A DNA stretch of 64,000 nt from JBLZUR01 sp048565625. Its GTDB lineage: Bacteria > Pseudomonadota > Alphaproteobacteria > Sphingomonadales > Sphingomonadaceae. Under the pieces are notes generated by a model, which worked only from the letters and a program-made list of their open reading frames with translations, was not told the origin of the DNA and did no database searches. Where the stretch lies: assembly GCF_048565625.1 (NCBI RefSeq), contig NZ_JBLZUR010000002.1:620001-684000 (forward strand). The letters run 5' to 3'. Of this stretch, positions 47,929 through 57,018 are shown in pieces. Position numbers and translations under genes: made by a program. Numbering within the stretch: position 1 is the first letter of the stretch; each line of letters begins with the position of its first letter.

Positions 47929-48822
47929 ATGGCGAAACCCAAGCGCAAGAAGAAACCGGCTGCCCCGGCGGAGGAGGTCTACTTCCCCATCGCTCTCCGG
48001 AATGTTCCGGCGGAGATCGCGATCGGGGATGAACGGATCATCTTCCACGGCGTCAACAAGAGCGGTTCGGGCATGATCACCGAAGTGCTCTATAAAGCCT
48101 ATATGAAGGAGGGGAAGGAGGATCAAATCTTCTCCTTCTACCAAGGAAAACCCGCAAGCTCGAAGGGGTTGCGCGAGGCGATCGCCACGTCGGAAAGCGG
48201 CAAACGCATCTTGTTCGTGGATCATTACCTGTTCGGCAGCGGCGTGACCAAGCAAGTCGACTGCACCTTCGTGTCGCAGTTCCGGTACCCGCTGCCGCGC
48301 GTCGTCTCCTGCTACTTTTGGCTGAAGAAGCGTCATGCGCAGGCGAAGCGGGAGGATCCGTTTCCCTCGCTGGACGAATGGGTGCGTTCGACGGGCGGCA
48401 AGGGACATAGCCAGATCGCGCAATTCGGGCTCGGCTTCACGCCGAGCCGGGCGGAGCGGCTCAAGAAGACCACACCGGAGCAGCTATTCGAGAAATCCCT
48501 CGAAAATATCGAGAAGCACGTGCGATGGTTCGGCATCGCCGAGCATTTCGAGGAGTCCATCTTCGTCATGGCTCATCTTTGCGGGCTGCAAGCGGTGCCG
48601 GCCTGGCGGAAGGACAACCGCAACAAGAGCCGCACGCCCATCGATGAACTTGAGCCGGAGACGGTTGCCCTGATCAAGGACGTCTTCGCCTACGACTTCA
48701 AGCTCTACGACCATGTGCTCGGCATCTTCAAGTCGCGGATTGCCGGCATAGACTTCGGAGACAGTTTCCAGGCGTATCGCGAAGCCTGCGCCGACCAGTA
48801 CAAGGATCGCGTCCTCCTCTGA
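47929..48822 (+). CDS. Sulfotransferase-like P-loop protein
   Basis: This 297-residue protein has a basic N-terminal tail (MAKPKRKKKPAAPAEE), then IFHGVNKSGSGMITEVLYKA, which fits a 5'-phosphosulfate loop, and FRYPLPRVVSCYFWLKKRH, which resembles the 3'-phosphate-binding RDPxxRxxSxY segment. YDFKLYDHV near the end is also typical of sulfotransferase-fold proteins. A PAPS-dependent transfer to a glycan is therefore likely; the acceptor is unknown. It lies 21 bases after the GpsA-like gene. Because the motifs are degenerate, another PAPS-like nucleotide binder remains possible. Confidence 0.72.
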   Translation: MAKPKRKKKPAAPAEEVYFPIALRNVPAEIAIGDERIIFHGVNKSGSGMITEVLYKAYMKEGKEDQIFSFYQGKPASSKGLREAIATSESGKRILFVDHYLFGSGVTKQVDCTFVSQFRYPLPRVVSCYFWLKKRHAQAKREDPFPSLDEWVRSTGGKGHSQIAQFGLGFTPSRAERLKKTTPEQLFEKSLENIEKHVRWFGIAEHFEESIFVMAHLCGLQAVPAWRKDNRNKSRTPIDELEPETVALIKDVFAYDFKLYDHVLGIFKSRIAGIDFGDSFQAYREACADQYKDRVLL

Positions 48823-49050
48823 TTTCTTGGGGCGGATCGACATTCGGCTCTGCCAGCCGCCTCCGGTCGCAAACCCGTTTGCTCGCGACAGCCACTATCC
48901 ATTCCGTGCTCGATCGAAGGCCGAGCGCAAATGGATCCTGATTTTCGTCGGGACGAGATGGCGCCCGCCCGGCGTTCGATCATCTTGAATGACCATGCGC
49001 AGTAGCGCTGTCATCGATCTGTCTCCGGCCGCTGGGATAGTGCCGGCGTT

Positions 49051-49896
49051 ATGCGTATCGCCGTCATCATGATGCAACGGGACGAAAGCGATCTGCTTCA
49101 TCCCTGGATCACCTATCACTCCGCCCTGCTTGGCCCCGAGAACCTCGTCATCATCGACAACGGCTCGATCGAGTCCGCGGCGCTCGCCAGGCTCGATCAG
49201 GCCAGATCGGAAGGCGTCCGCGTCATCAGCGCGCCGACGCGCGCCGACTTCAAGCGCAAGGGGCCGCTCGTCCAGAACATCGGCCGCGCGCTTTCCGAAA
49301 CGCACGACTGGATCGTGCCGCTCGACTGCGACGAGTTTCTCGGCACCTTCGACAAGGATCGCTTCGTCGCCGGGCGGGATGAACTGGAGCGCGCGTTCCG
49401 ATCGGCGGCGCGCAAGGGTGCCGTCGCGCGCGTTACCCACGCGTTCTGGAACCTGCCCGGGCAGACCGGGCTCTACTACAACAAGATACACAAGGTGGCG
49501 TTCAAGCCGCAGGCGCCAATCAAGCTCGACAAAGGCTTTCACCTTTTTGACGGCAAGTCGAAGAGCAGCCTTGTGCCGGAGGGTTTGGAGACCGCATCCA
49601 GGATTTGCTACCTCCACTATCACAATCGTCACGCCGCCGAGCTTCTGAAGTCGGCAAGGTACAAGCTGGAAGGGCAGGTTCCCGATTTCAGGCGCCGTAC
49701 GCTGATCGATTTCAAGGGCTCCGGGCGCCATGTCGCACGGTACTTCATGTCCGAACCGGAGACCTATCACCGCAAGCTGAAGCCGGCGACCTGGGATGCG
49801 GCCGCGGTTTTCGAGGACGTCGGCCTCGTCCCCCCTTTTCCGACGCGGCGGCCCCGCTCAGCGAGGAGGAGCTTCGGCGCCTGCGGGATCCGGTGA
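49051..49896 (+). CDS. Glycosyltransferase (GT2/GT92-like)
   Basis: This 281-residue glycosyltransferase of the Glyco_tranf_2_4 type has MRIAVIMMQRDESDLLHPWI, YHSALLGPENLVIIDNGSIE, WIVPLDCDEFLG (DxD-type metal site) and ICYLHYHNRHAAELLKSARY. The last 17 residues (PTRRPRSARRSFGACGIR) look out of frame. If one base were added in the CCCCCCTTTT run near 49832, the frame would run on as PPFSDAAAPLSEEELRRLRD into the next protein, giving one fusion. As written it ends in TGA overlapping a GTG of the next gene. Confidence 0.83.
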   Translation: MRIAVIMMQRDESDLLHPWITYHSALLGPENLVIIDNGSIESAALARLDQARSEGVRVISAPTRADFKRKGPLVQNIGRALSETHDWIVPLDCDEFLGTFDKDRFVAGRDELERAFRSAARKGAVARVTHAFWNLPGQTGLYYNKIHKVAFKPQAPIKLDKGFHLFDGKSKSSLVPEGLETASRICYLHYHNRHAAELLKSARYKLEGQVPDFRRRTLIDFKGSGRHVARYFMSEPETYHRKLKPATWDAAAVFEDVGLVPPFPTRRPRSARRSFGACGIR

Positions 49897-50480
49897 ATCT
49901 CAGCCGTTTCGAGGAGGAGACCTGCCTTTCCCGGTCAGAACTGCGGCTCCTCTACCACCACCTCTTCAATGCGGAGCGGTATTTCGAAACGGGTTCGACC
50001 GGCACTGCGCGGCTCGCCTGCGAGGCCGGGGTGGGGAAGATCGTGGCGGTCGATACCGACGTGGACCGATGCCACGAACAGATTAGCCAGGGCGCGCTCC
50101 TGAAATACATCCACTGCAATCGCCTGGAGGTGCGGCATGTCGACATTGGTGAAACATGCGAGCTTGGCTATCCGGTAAACCCGCCCGCGCGGCACCGGGT
50201 CGAGCGTCTGGTCGATCAGCCGCGCGACATCGGCTTCGACCTCGCGCTCATCTCCGGCCGCTTCCGCGTGGCGACGGCCGCCGCGGCTTATTTCGGCGCA
50301 CGTGAAGGAGGTCTGGTCGCCATTCGCGATTTCGCGGGTCGGCCGGAATATCACGCGCTCCGCGAGATCTTCCAGCCGGTGGCCGAGGTCGAGAAGCTCA
50401 CCTTGTTCGAACGGCGGCCGGGCGACCGCTCGATGACGGCCCTGCGCCTGAGGGACGAACATCTGAGTGATCCGCGATAG
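49893..50480 (+). CDS. Methyltransferase-like protein (or C-terminal half of previous gene)
   Basis: This product of about 195 residues starts from GTG at 49893, overlapping the previous stop (GTGA). It contains LLYHHLFNAERYFETGSTGT, ARLACEAGVGKIVAVDTDVD and GFDLALISGRFRVATAAAAY. The pattern 'YFEFGSGxST...VxSVExD' is seen in small methyltransferase-like proteins of polysaccharide loci. Coding sense appears to begin before the GTG (SDAAAPLSEEELRRLRDPVN), so this may be the second domain of a frameshifted fusion with the glycosyltransferase. It is the last gene of the plus-strand unit. Confidence 0.68.
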   Translation: MNLSRFEEETCLSRSELRLLYHHLFNAERYFETGSTGTARLACEAGVGKIVAVDTDVDRCHEQISQGALLKYIHCNRLEVRHVDIGETCELGYPVNPPARHRVERLVDQPRDIGFDLALISGRFRVATAAAAYFGAREGGLVAIRDFAGRPEYHALREIFQPVAEVEKLTLFERRPGDRSMTALRLRDEHLSDPR

Positions 50481-50634
50481 ACCGCAGAGCCGAACCGCAC
50501 ACCCCACAGCGTGAGCAAGAAGCGGCTCTCGCCTGGCGTGAAGCGACATGCGGAAGATCAACCGAGCGGTTGCAGTCGCGTCCGTCAGCTGTCTGGCGGC
50601 GGTGACGCTACCAAGGTCCGGATGTCCGTCCGGA

Positions 50635-53600
50635 TTAGAGGATCAAATCCGCCTGGTGCAGCGTGATCTTCCCCGTAAGATCGATCTGGAAGTCAGCCTT
50701 GCCGTCGCCGTTCACGTCCCCGAAGATGCTCGTCAGATTGCCGACTGTTACTGCACGAAGTTCGCCTGCATGTTTCCCGAACGCATTGCCGCTGATAAAG
50801 TCGAACTTCTGATCACCCTTTGCCTTTGTATCGGCGTCGATGAAGCTGAGGTCGATCCGGTCCTTGTCCTTGCTGGAGAAGTCGGTGATCAGATCCGCCG
50901 CAGCGGCCTTTCCGGTCTTGACCTTGCTGTCCGTAATCGCCGCGAAGCCGAACGTGTCCGCGCCCGAGCCGCCGGTCAGCTTGTCCGCGCCGGCCCCGCC
51001 CCAGAGCTTGTCCGCGCCCTTTCCTCCGCTCAGGGCATCCGCCTTCGCGCCGCCGAAGATCATGTCCGCCTTGTCGCCGCCGCGCACCGTCGCGCCGATC
51101 CGGTCTTCGATATGCAGGACCTGTTCGCGCGTGCTCGCCAACTGAACAGTGCGCGCACCGTCCAGCAGGAGCTCGGCGCCGCCCTTCGGCGCGCCGATAT
51201 CTAGTTTGACTGGTGAGGCCTTCGTGCTGTCGCCGACCATCATTTCCAGCGACTTGCCCGTCGCCTGGCTCAGGATGGCGTCGGTGAAGTCGATCTTGAC
51301 GTTGCCTTTGATATTGCTGAGGTCGAGCGCCTCGACGCTCGTGAATTTGCCGAAGCTCGCTGTCGTGGCGGTAAGAAACCCTGCCTTGACCTGAAGAACG
51401 TCGTACCCCGCGCCGCCGATCACTGCCGCCTTCTTGGTGAGGATGCCCGCCGTCGTGGACCAAAAATCCGCTCCATCCGTGCCGACCACGATCCCTACGC
51501 TGCTGTCGAAGTTGAAAGTCTTCTCAGCGCCTGTTCCCGTCTCGAACTTGAAATTGGCGGAAGTCAGCTTGGACTTACTCACGTTGTTGAGGGTGATTGT
51601 TCCGGCGTTGCCGAGATCGACGATCGTCGCCTTGCCCGACTGGGTCAGCTTCATCTCGCCGAAGCTCTTGATAGCATAGCCTTTCAGCGCGATAACGTCG
51701 CCGCCCTTCCCGGCCTTGAAGTCCCCGATGACGTCGTTCCCGTCCCCGGGATTGAAGATAAACCTGTCGGTCCCGGCGCCGCCGATCAGCCGGTCTGCGC
51801 TCAGACCGCCGACGATGGTGTCGTTGCCCTTGCCGCCCGTTAGCTGATCGCCGCCGGCCGCGCCGTCGAGATATCCGCCGGCCGCGATGGCGTAGAGCTT
51901 GTCCTCGCGGCTGCCACCGACCGCGTATTTCGCGGTGATGCTGTTCGCGTCCAGCGTGGATTTGGGATGGATCGGGAAGAGGCCAGGTGACAGCGCCCGC
52001 CACTCCTCCGTGCTGTTCCCATACTCCAGAACCTGCTTGTTCAGGATGATGGTGTTGCGGGAGTCCGCGCTGCCGTGGAAGTTGATATCCCGGTTGGTGA
52101 AGTCGACCTGGACCTTGTTATAATGTTCGGCACTGAAGCTCGACGTTATGACGCCGTGGCGAACGTCCTTCATCGTGACGTGCGTGAACGTGTTGGAGAA
52201 CGCCTCGCTTAGATACAGTCCGTAACCGTCGCCCGAATCCTTATTGTGCGCGCCGTTCGCCGTCAGCTTGTCGCCAATGACTTCGAACGTCCGCTGGAAC
52301 TTGAATGGGATAGACCGGGCCTGGTCGACGGTCACGTCGGTGACGGTCGAGTTGCGAACCTGGTCGAACTCGACCGTCGCGACGCCGTTCCACGCCTCGT
52401 TCTCGTTGATGAACGCGTTAGGATTGGCCTTTTTGCCGTCGGTCGTAAATGTCAGGCCGGAGATGCCGACGTTCTCTAGCATCTCCATCTTGTAGACGAC
52501 CGCCTTATCGGCCGTGAACGTATAGGGAAGCTTCTGCGAAATCGTCAGCGTGTTGCCGCTGATCGCGGTGACTTCCACGATCGCTTCGCGCAACCAGTTA
52601 TTGATGTCGTGCTGCCCGCCGGCCCCGAACTTCAGCCCTGTATTACCGCTAGTTTTGAGGAAGGCGTCGTCATTGTCCTGGCCGATGTAGATCATGTCCC
52701 CGACCTTGAGGTCGCCGACCGAGTTCAGCGTGATCTTGGTGGCATCGACCGTCGCGGTCGCATCCAGCGTGTCCACCCGCTCTTTGAACGCAGTGGAGGT
52801 GACGAGCAGCGCGCCGTCGTTCGAGTTCTTCGGCAGAGTAGAATGGATGATCGTCTGCCCGCTACCCGCACCCTTCAGAGTGATGTCGCCGCGAGTGATC
52901 TCCAGCTGCTCGTCCCAGTAGTAATGCCCCTTTGCAAGGATGATCTTGGCCCCCGCCGGCGCATCGTCCACCAGCGCCTGGACCGAGGCGATGCTGGCGC
53001 CCGCCGATACCTTGAACAGCAGCGGATCCTGGCCCTTGAACAGGAACTGGTCCGCCTTCAGGTCCGACTTCTCGATGCCTTTGAGCAGGATGGTGGTGTC
53101 GGCGCCGATCTTAATCTGCGCGCCGTCTGGCGTGTCGGTGATCTTCAGGCCCGACATGCCGGTCACGCCGACGCCACGCAAATCGATACGTTCGATCCGC
53201 GCGGTCAGGTCAAAGTCGGTGATGGTCGTGGCGCCACCCTTGACCTCCAGCACCAGCTGGTCGCCGCCGGCGCCACCGGCGACGGTGTCATTGCCTGCGC
53301 CGAAGCGGATGGTGTCGCCGCCCGCACCGCCCACGATCTTGTCGTCACCAAGTCCGCCGGTCAGCAGATCACGCCCGTCGCCGCCGTTCAGTACGTCATT
53401 GCCGTCCCCCCCGGCCAGCGTGTCGTCGCCCGCGTCACCCGCCAGGTTGTCGTTCCCGGCCTCTCCCGAAAGATCGTCGTTCTCCTCGCCGCCGGCCAAG
53501 GTGTCGCGGCCCGCACCGCCGCTAAGGATATCGTCGGCGCGATCGCCGGCGACTTTGTCGTTGCCGCTGCCTCCCCGGATAACCTCCATGCCCTCTCCGC

Positions 53601-54975
53601 CGGAGACGTTGAAGTCGAACCCGTCGGCGAGCGTGAACTCCTGCAGGCCGAAATTGCGCACCGACACATCGCCGCTGCCTTCGAGCACGATGGTGCCGAA
53701 GCCGTTGGCGAGCTGTGTGTCGACGGTGAGGTCCGTCGCGCCATAGACGATGTCGAGCCGGTCGCCCTCTGCCTGGTCCACCAGCCGCTTGTCGATATGG
53801 ATCTCGCTCTTGCCGGTCGATCCGGAGACGTCGATGCGCTCGATCGAGGTCAGGCCGGCAACCACCTTTTCCGATAGCCCGACATTCGCCCCCTGAACGC
53901 GCAGGATGTCGTAGCCGGCGCCGCCGTTCAGCTTGTCGCTGCCGCTCAGCTTGGTGCGATCCCCCGACAGGTCGAAGATGTCGTTGCCGCTGGTGCCGGT
54001 ACGGTTGTCGGCGGCGGCGGTGATCGAGAAGAGGGGATCGGCCGAAAGCACGCTCGCCAGCGCCCGGAGCGCATTGCCGGCGAAGACGAAATCCCGCTCG
54101 TTCACGCTGGCGGCGCTGATCCCCTTCAGCGTCACCGTGGCAGCCCCCGCCGTCACGACCGTGTTTGCGCCGCTCTGGACGATCGACAAGTCGTCGAAGC
54201 TCGCCACGCCGGCCACCCCGCGCAGGTCGATGACTTCATGCGCGTCGCCGATTGCGAAGTCGGTGATGGTCAGGTCCTCGCCATCCGCCAGGACGAAGGC
54301 GTCGGATCCCGCGCCCCCGGACACGATGTCGTCGCCCGGGCCGGCGCTGATTAGATCGTACCCGGTCCCGCCAAGCAGGGAATCGTCGCCGGCCGCCCCG
54401 GTCAGGACGTCATGCCCACTGCCACCGTCCAGCGTGTCGTCGCCCGCGCCGCCACTCAGTTCGTCGTCGCCCGTAAAGCCCTTCAGGGCGTCGTCGCCGG
54501 TGCCACCGGACAGATAGTCCTCGTAGCTGGCATCCCCGGCATTGATCCTGCCGTCCACGTCGTCGGCCACGGTGATATGCTGACCGCCGAAGTTGCGGAG
54601 GGTGACGAGACCGGTGCCGTCCAGTATGACCTTGCCGGCATCGCCGACATCCGCCGTGTTCAGGGTCATCTTGTTCGCGCCGAAACGAACGGTGAGGGTG
54701 CCGCTCGCCTGTCCGACCGTCCGGTCATCGAGCTCAAGGGCGATCTTCGTGGTTGCGGCCGTGACATCGATGACTTCGATCGAGTTGAGACCCTTGAGGA
54801 GGTTCGCGCTCAGATTGGCCTCGTCATTGCGGACCTGGAAGGTGTCGTTGCCGGCACCGCCGTTGATCGTGTCCGATCCGCTCAGGCGCGTCGAATTCCC
54901 TTCGAGGTAGACGATGTCGTTTTCCGCGCCGCCGTCGAATTTCTCTACCTTCGCTTCAAGACGATAAACAGTCAT
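50635..54975 (-). CDS. Giant RTX protein with pectate-lyase-like beta-helix
   Basis: This 1446-residue extracellular protein has RTX calcium blocks at the N-terminus (GGAENDIVYLEGNSTRLSGS, LSGGTGDDALKGFTGDDELS) and in the middle (LSGGAGRDTLAGGEENDDLS). A parallel beta-helix follows, about residues 660-1090 (ASIASVQALVDDAPAGAKII, then DGYGLYLSEAFSNTFTHVTM and TNRDINFHGSADSRNTI). More RTX repeats and a type I secretion end (GDVNGDGKADFQIDLTGKIT) close it. The block TNRDINFHGS is shared with the 464-residue protein at 5364-6758. It may be a polysaccharide lyase, epimerase or glycan-binding surface protein. A start at 54975 has GGTGGGGA upstream; an ATG 27 bases earlier is in frame. Confidence 0.9.
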   Translation of the reverse strand: MTVYRLEAKVEKFDGGAENDIVYLEGNSTRLSGSDTINGGAGNDTFQVRNDEANLSANLLKGLNSIEVIDVTAATTKIALELDDRTVGQASGTLTVRFGANKMTLNTADVGDAGKVILDGTGLVTLRNFGGQHITVADDVDGRINAGDASYEDYLSGGTGDDALKGFTGDDELSGGAGDDTLDGGSGHDVLTGAAGDDSLLGGTGYDLISAGPGDDIVSGGAGSDAFVLADGEDLTITDFAIGDAHEVIDLRGVAGVASFDDLSIVQSGANTVVTAGAATVTLKGISAASVNERDFVFAGNALRALASVLSADPLFSITAAADNRTGTSGNDIFDLSGDRTKLSGSDKLNGGAGYDILRVQGANVGLSEKVVAGLTSIERIDVSGSTGKSEIHIDKRLVDQAEGDRLDIVYGATDLTVDTQLANGFGTIVLEGSGDVSVRNFGLQEFTLADGFDFNVSGGEGMEVIRGGSGNDKVAGDRADDILSGGAGRDTLAGGEENDDLSGEAGNDNLAGDAGDDTLAGGDGNDVLNGGDGRDLLTGGLGDDKIVGGAGGDTIRFGAGNDTVAGGAGGDQLVLEVKGGATTITDFDLTARIERIDLRGVGVTGMSGLKITDTPDGAQIKIGADTTILLKGIEKSDLKADQFLFKGQDPLLFKVSAGASIASVQALVDDAPAGAKIILAKGHYYWDEQLEITRGDITLKGAGSGQTIIHSTLPKNSNDGALLVTSTAFKERVDTLDATATVDATKITLNSVGDLKVGDMIYIGQDNDDAFLKTSGNTGLKFGAGGQHDINNWLREAIVEVTAISGNTLTISQKLPYTFTADKAVVYKMEMLENVGISGLTFTTDGKKANPNAFINENEAWNGVATVEFDQVRNSTVTDVTVDQARSIPFKFQRTFEVIGDKLTANGAHNKDSGDGYGLYLSEAFSNTFTHVTMKDVRHGVITSSFSAEHYNKVQVDFTNRDINFHGSADSRNTIILNKQVLEYGNSTEEWRALSPGLFPIHPKSTLDANSITAKYAVGGSREDKLYAIAAGGYLDGAAGGDQLTGGKGNDTIVGGLSADRLIGGAGTDRFIFNPGDGNDVIGDFKAGKGGDVIALKGYAIKSFGEMKLTQSGKATIVDLGNAGTITLNNVSKSKLTSANFKFETGTGAEKTFNFDSSVGIVVGTDGADFWSTTAGILTKKAAVIGGAGYDVLQVKAGFLTATTASFGKFTSVEALDLSNIKGNVKIDFTDAILSQATGKSLEMMVGDSTKASPVKLDIGAPKGGAELLLDGARTVQLASTREQVLHIEDRIGATVRGGDKADMIFGGAKADALSGGKGADKLWGGAGADKLTGGSGADTFGFAAITDSKVKTGKAAAADLITDFSSKDKDRIDLSFIDADTKAKGDQKFDFISGNAFGKHAGELRAVTVGNLTSIFGDVNGDGKADFQIDLTGKITLHQADLIL

Positions 54976-55101
54976 CCATCCCCACCCGTATTTCGGCGCC
55001 ATCTACCAGAACGCTAAGCAGCACTCACGTTAATTTAGTGTAAAATCATGCTGCAGCGAGCGGGGAGCATCCTGATTTAACGCCCGAAACAAGGAGGCCC
55101 A

Positions 55102-56592
55102 TCAGGGTACTGCGACTTTCCCGCCCTTCGTCCACGGCAGGTCGAAATACGGGTTCGGTATCAACCAGTCCCCGCCGTAGCGCAGGCGCAGATGCGTCTG
55201 TGGGTCGCCGGGCGCGGCGAGGCGCTGGCCCTCCAGCTCGACGGTTCCCAGCGGCACGATCGCGCTCTTCGGGACGGTGCGGAGCTCCAGCGCCTGCATG
55301 TGCATGGTCAGCTCGCCTGGCACCTGCTCGAACGCGGGCCATATGTCGAAGACGACCGGCAAGCCGGGGAACTGGGTATGCAGCAGCTTGGTCTTCGAGA
55401 ATTTGGTTGGGAAGCCCAGAGCTGTCAGGCGCGCGGCGAGCATCTTCAGCTCCGCGACGACCTCCTCGGCATTGCTCGCTTTTGACAGATAGGAGATGTC
55501 TACATCGTCGTCATGCCGGATGAACTGCCCATCCCGCACAGCGCCGAGCAAGGTGCCGTAGTTGATGAATGCGGGAAAGCCGATCTGTTCAACAGCCCTG
55601 ATGATCTCGGCGGTCTTCGCCGCCGCCTGGCGCCGATGGCTCACCAGCCATGAGGGTGACATGCCGTGCTTGCGCAGCATGATAGGGACGGCGTCCCGCT
55701 GTCCCCCGAACGCGACGAACAATTCGCTCAGCTCTTGCTCGAGGGCGGCAACCGTCATCGAGCGCAGCATCCGACGGAAGATCTTCATCATCTTGAGCGG
55801 GGCCAAGGCGCCGCCCAGCATCCTGCTGGCGAGATACATCGCGGCCGCGCGCCGTTCGGCGGGCTCACCATAGCTCTTGTCCGCGCCCCGCCAGATCAGC
55901 GCCCGGATGAGGAGCGACGCGCCCTGAAGGCCGCCCATCTGCAGCATGGCGTCGGCGTCCAGAGACAGTTCGTTCAGCCGTTCCAGCGCTTCCCGCCTGC
56001 CGGCACGCAAAGCAGCGAAATCCGCCGTACCGCTGTCCAGCACTCCGCTGATGTTAGCCACCTGCCGTTCAAGCGCCTCAAGGAAGCGATCAAGGGCGGC
56101 GGAGCCGACATGCACCTGCCGACCCTCCAGGATCGCGGCACGGAGATTTGATATTTGTTCACGGAAACGAGCGCCCGAGACAAAGGCGAAAGTACCCCGC
56201 TTGCCGTCTACGTCCTCCCAGGATCCGCAGAGGTCGTAGGTCGCTTCACCCGGCGGTCCGTACTGGATGTTCAGGCCCACCTGCGACACGCGGGTCGGCT
56301 GATCGAAATCGACACGCCAGAACGGCCTGTCGACGCTCTCGGTCCGGAAGATCTTGCCGGAGAGGAGGTTGGCCGCCGTTCCGCGGACGAGAGGCGACGA
56401 AGAGAAGGATGCGGCGCTGGCGGTGCCGGCGGGCAGCTTGATCCGGACGTCCCGCAGCATCAGCTCGCCATGACGTTCCAGTGACAGCTCGAACCACTTC
56501 ACGCGGCAGCCGACGGGAACGCGGCCCCCGTTCAGATAGGAGAGTTCAGGCAAGGCTTCCCCGGCCAGCCGGAGCAGGAACTCGGAATCCAA
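55102..56592 (-). CDS. LicD-domain protein
   Basis: In this 496-residue protein, residues 1-130 look like a beta-sandwich carbohydrate-binding domain (VDFDQPTRVSQVGLNIQYGP). The middle is helical. The C-terminal part is a LicD nucleotidyltransferase-fold domain: INYGTLLGAVRDGQFIRHDD followed by DVDISYL near residues 340-370, with VVFDIWPAFEQ downstream. LicD-type enzymes transfer phosphocholine or glycerol-phosphate-like groups onto glycans. Its location between the giant RTX gene and a TagF-like gene supports a phospho-substituted polymer. Confidence 0.87.
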   Translation of the reverse strand: MDSEFLLRLAGEALPELSYLNGGRVPVGCRVKWFELSLERHGELMLRDVRIKLPAGTASAASFSSSPLVRGTAANLLSGKIFRTESVDRPFWRVDFDQPTRVSQVGLNIQYGPPGEATYDLCGSWEDVDGKRGTFAFVSGARFREQISNLRAAILEGRQVHVGSAALDRFLEALERQVANISGVLDSGTADFAALRAGRREALERLNELSLDADAMLQMGGLQGASLLIRALIWRGADKSYGEPAERRAAAMYLASRMLGGALAPLKMMKIFRRMLRSMTVAALEQELSELFVAFGGQRDAVPIMLRKHGMSPSWLVSHRRQAAAKTAEIIRAVEQIGFPAFINYGTLLGAVRDGQFIRHDDDVDISYLSKASNAEEVVAELKMLAARLTALGFPTKFSKTKLLHTQFPGLPVVFDIWPAFEQVPGELTMHMQALELRTVPKSAIVPLGTVELEGQRLAAPGDPQTHLRLRYGGDWLIPNPYFDLPWTKGGKVAVP

Positions 56593-56667
56593 TGCAGTAA
56601 CTCGCGCCCGATCAAAGAGACTTAGTTGGCCTCTTACACGAACCTGTCACCGCGTCACGGCCTCTCT

Positions 56668-56976
56668 TCAGGCCGCCAGTCGCTCCTCGAGCCCTCGCAA
56701 ATCCGCAGCCAGGGACCGGAGCAGCATCGCGGAACGGGCGGAGGTGGAGACGATGGCGTAGGACCCCGATCCTTCGTCCTCGCAGGTGAAGCTCTGGCCG
56801 TTCGTCAAGATCTGCAAGCATCCGAAGCCATCGTCGACAATCGTCCCGTTCCGCGCCTCAAGCGCGGCGAGAATGGCGTGATGGTCCTCGGCGGCATAAT
56901 CCAGCGAGACCCGCCCGCCGAGCAGCTCGACGACCTCCACCTCGGGGCATTGCATGTCCTTCAACCTCTGCCTCAT
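56668..56976 (-). CDS. 102-residue hypothetical protein
   Basis: This acidic protein reads VEVVELLGGRVSLDYAAEDH, HAILAALEARNGTIVDDGFG and SFTCEDEGSGSYAIVSTSAR, ending with a helix LLRSLAADLRGLEERLAA. No family is recognised. The codon pattern is convincing on this strand, while the opposite-strand frame in the same place is not. It lies just upstream of the LicD gene on the same strand. Confidence 0.65.
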   Translation of the reverse strand: MRQRLKDMQCPEVEVVELLGGRVSLDYAAEDHHAILAALEARNGTIVDDGFGCLQILTNGQSFTCEDEGSGSYAIVSTSARSAMLLRSLAADLRGLEERLAA

Positions 56977-57018
56977 GAGTCACTCTATCGCAGGCGGGGG
57001 TGACCGTTCCGTGACAGA

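Noticed and set aside
50635..54975. Many regularly spaced similar segments that could suggest tandem DNA repeats or CRISPR
   Set aside because: They are RTX codons in one long frame, with variable DNA and no constant repeat-spacer units.
56626..57003. 125-codon plus-strand frame beside the LicD gene
   Set aside because: The minus-strand 102-residue frame has better coding character; the plus frame looks like its shadow.
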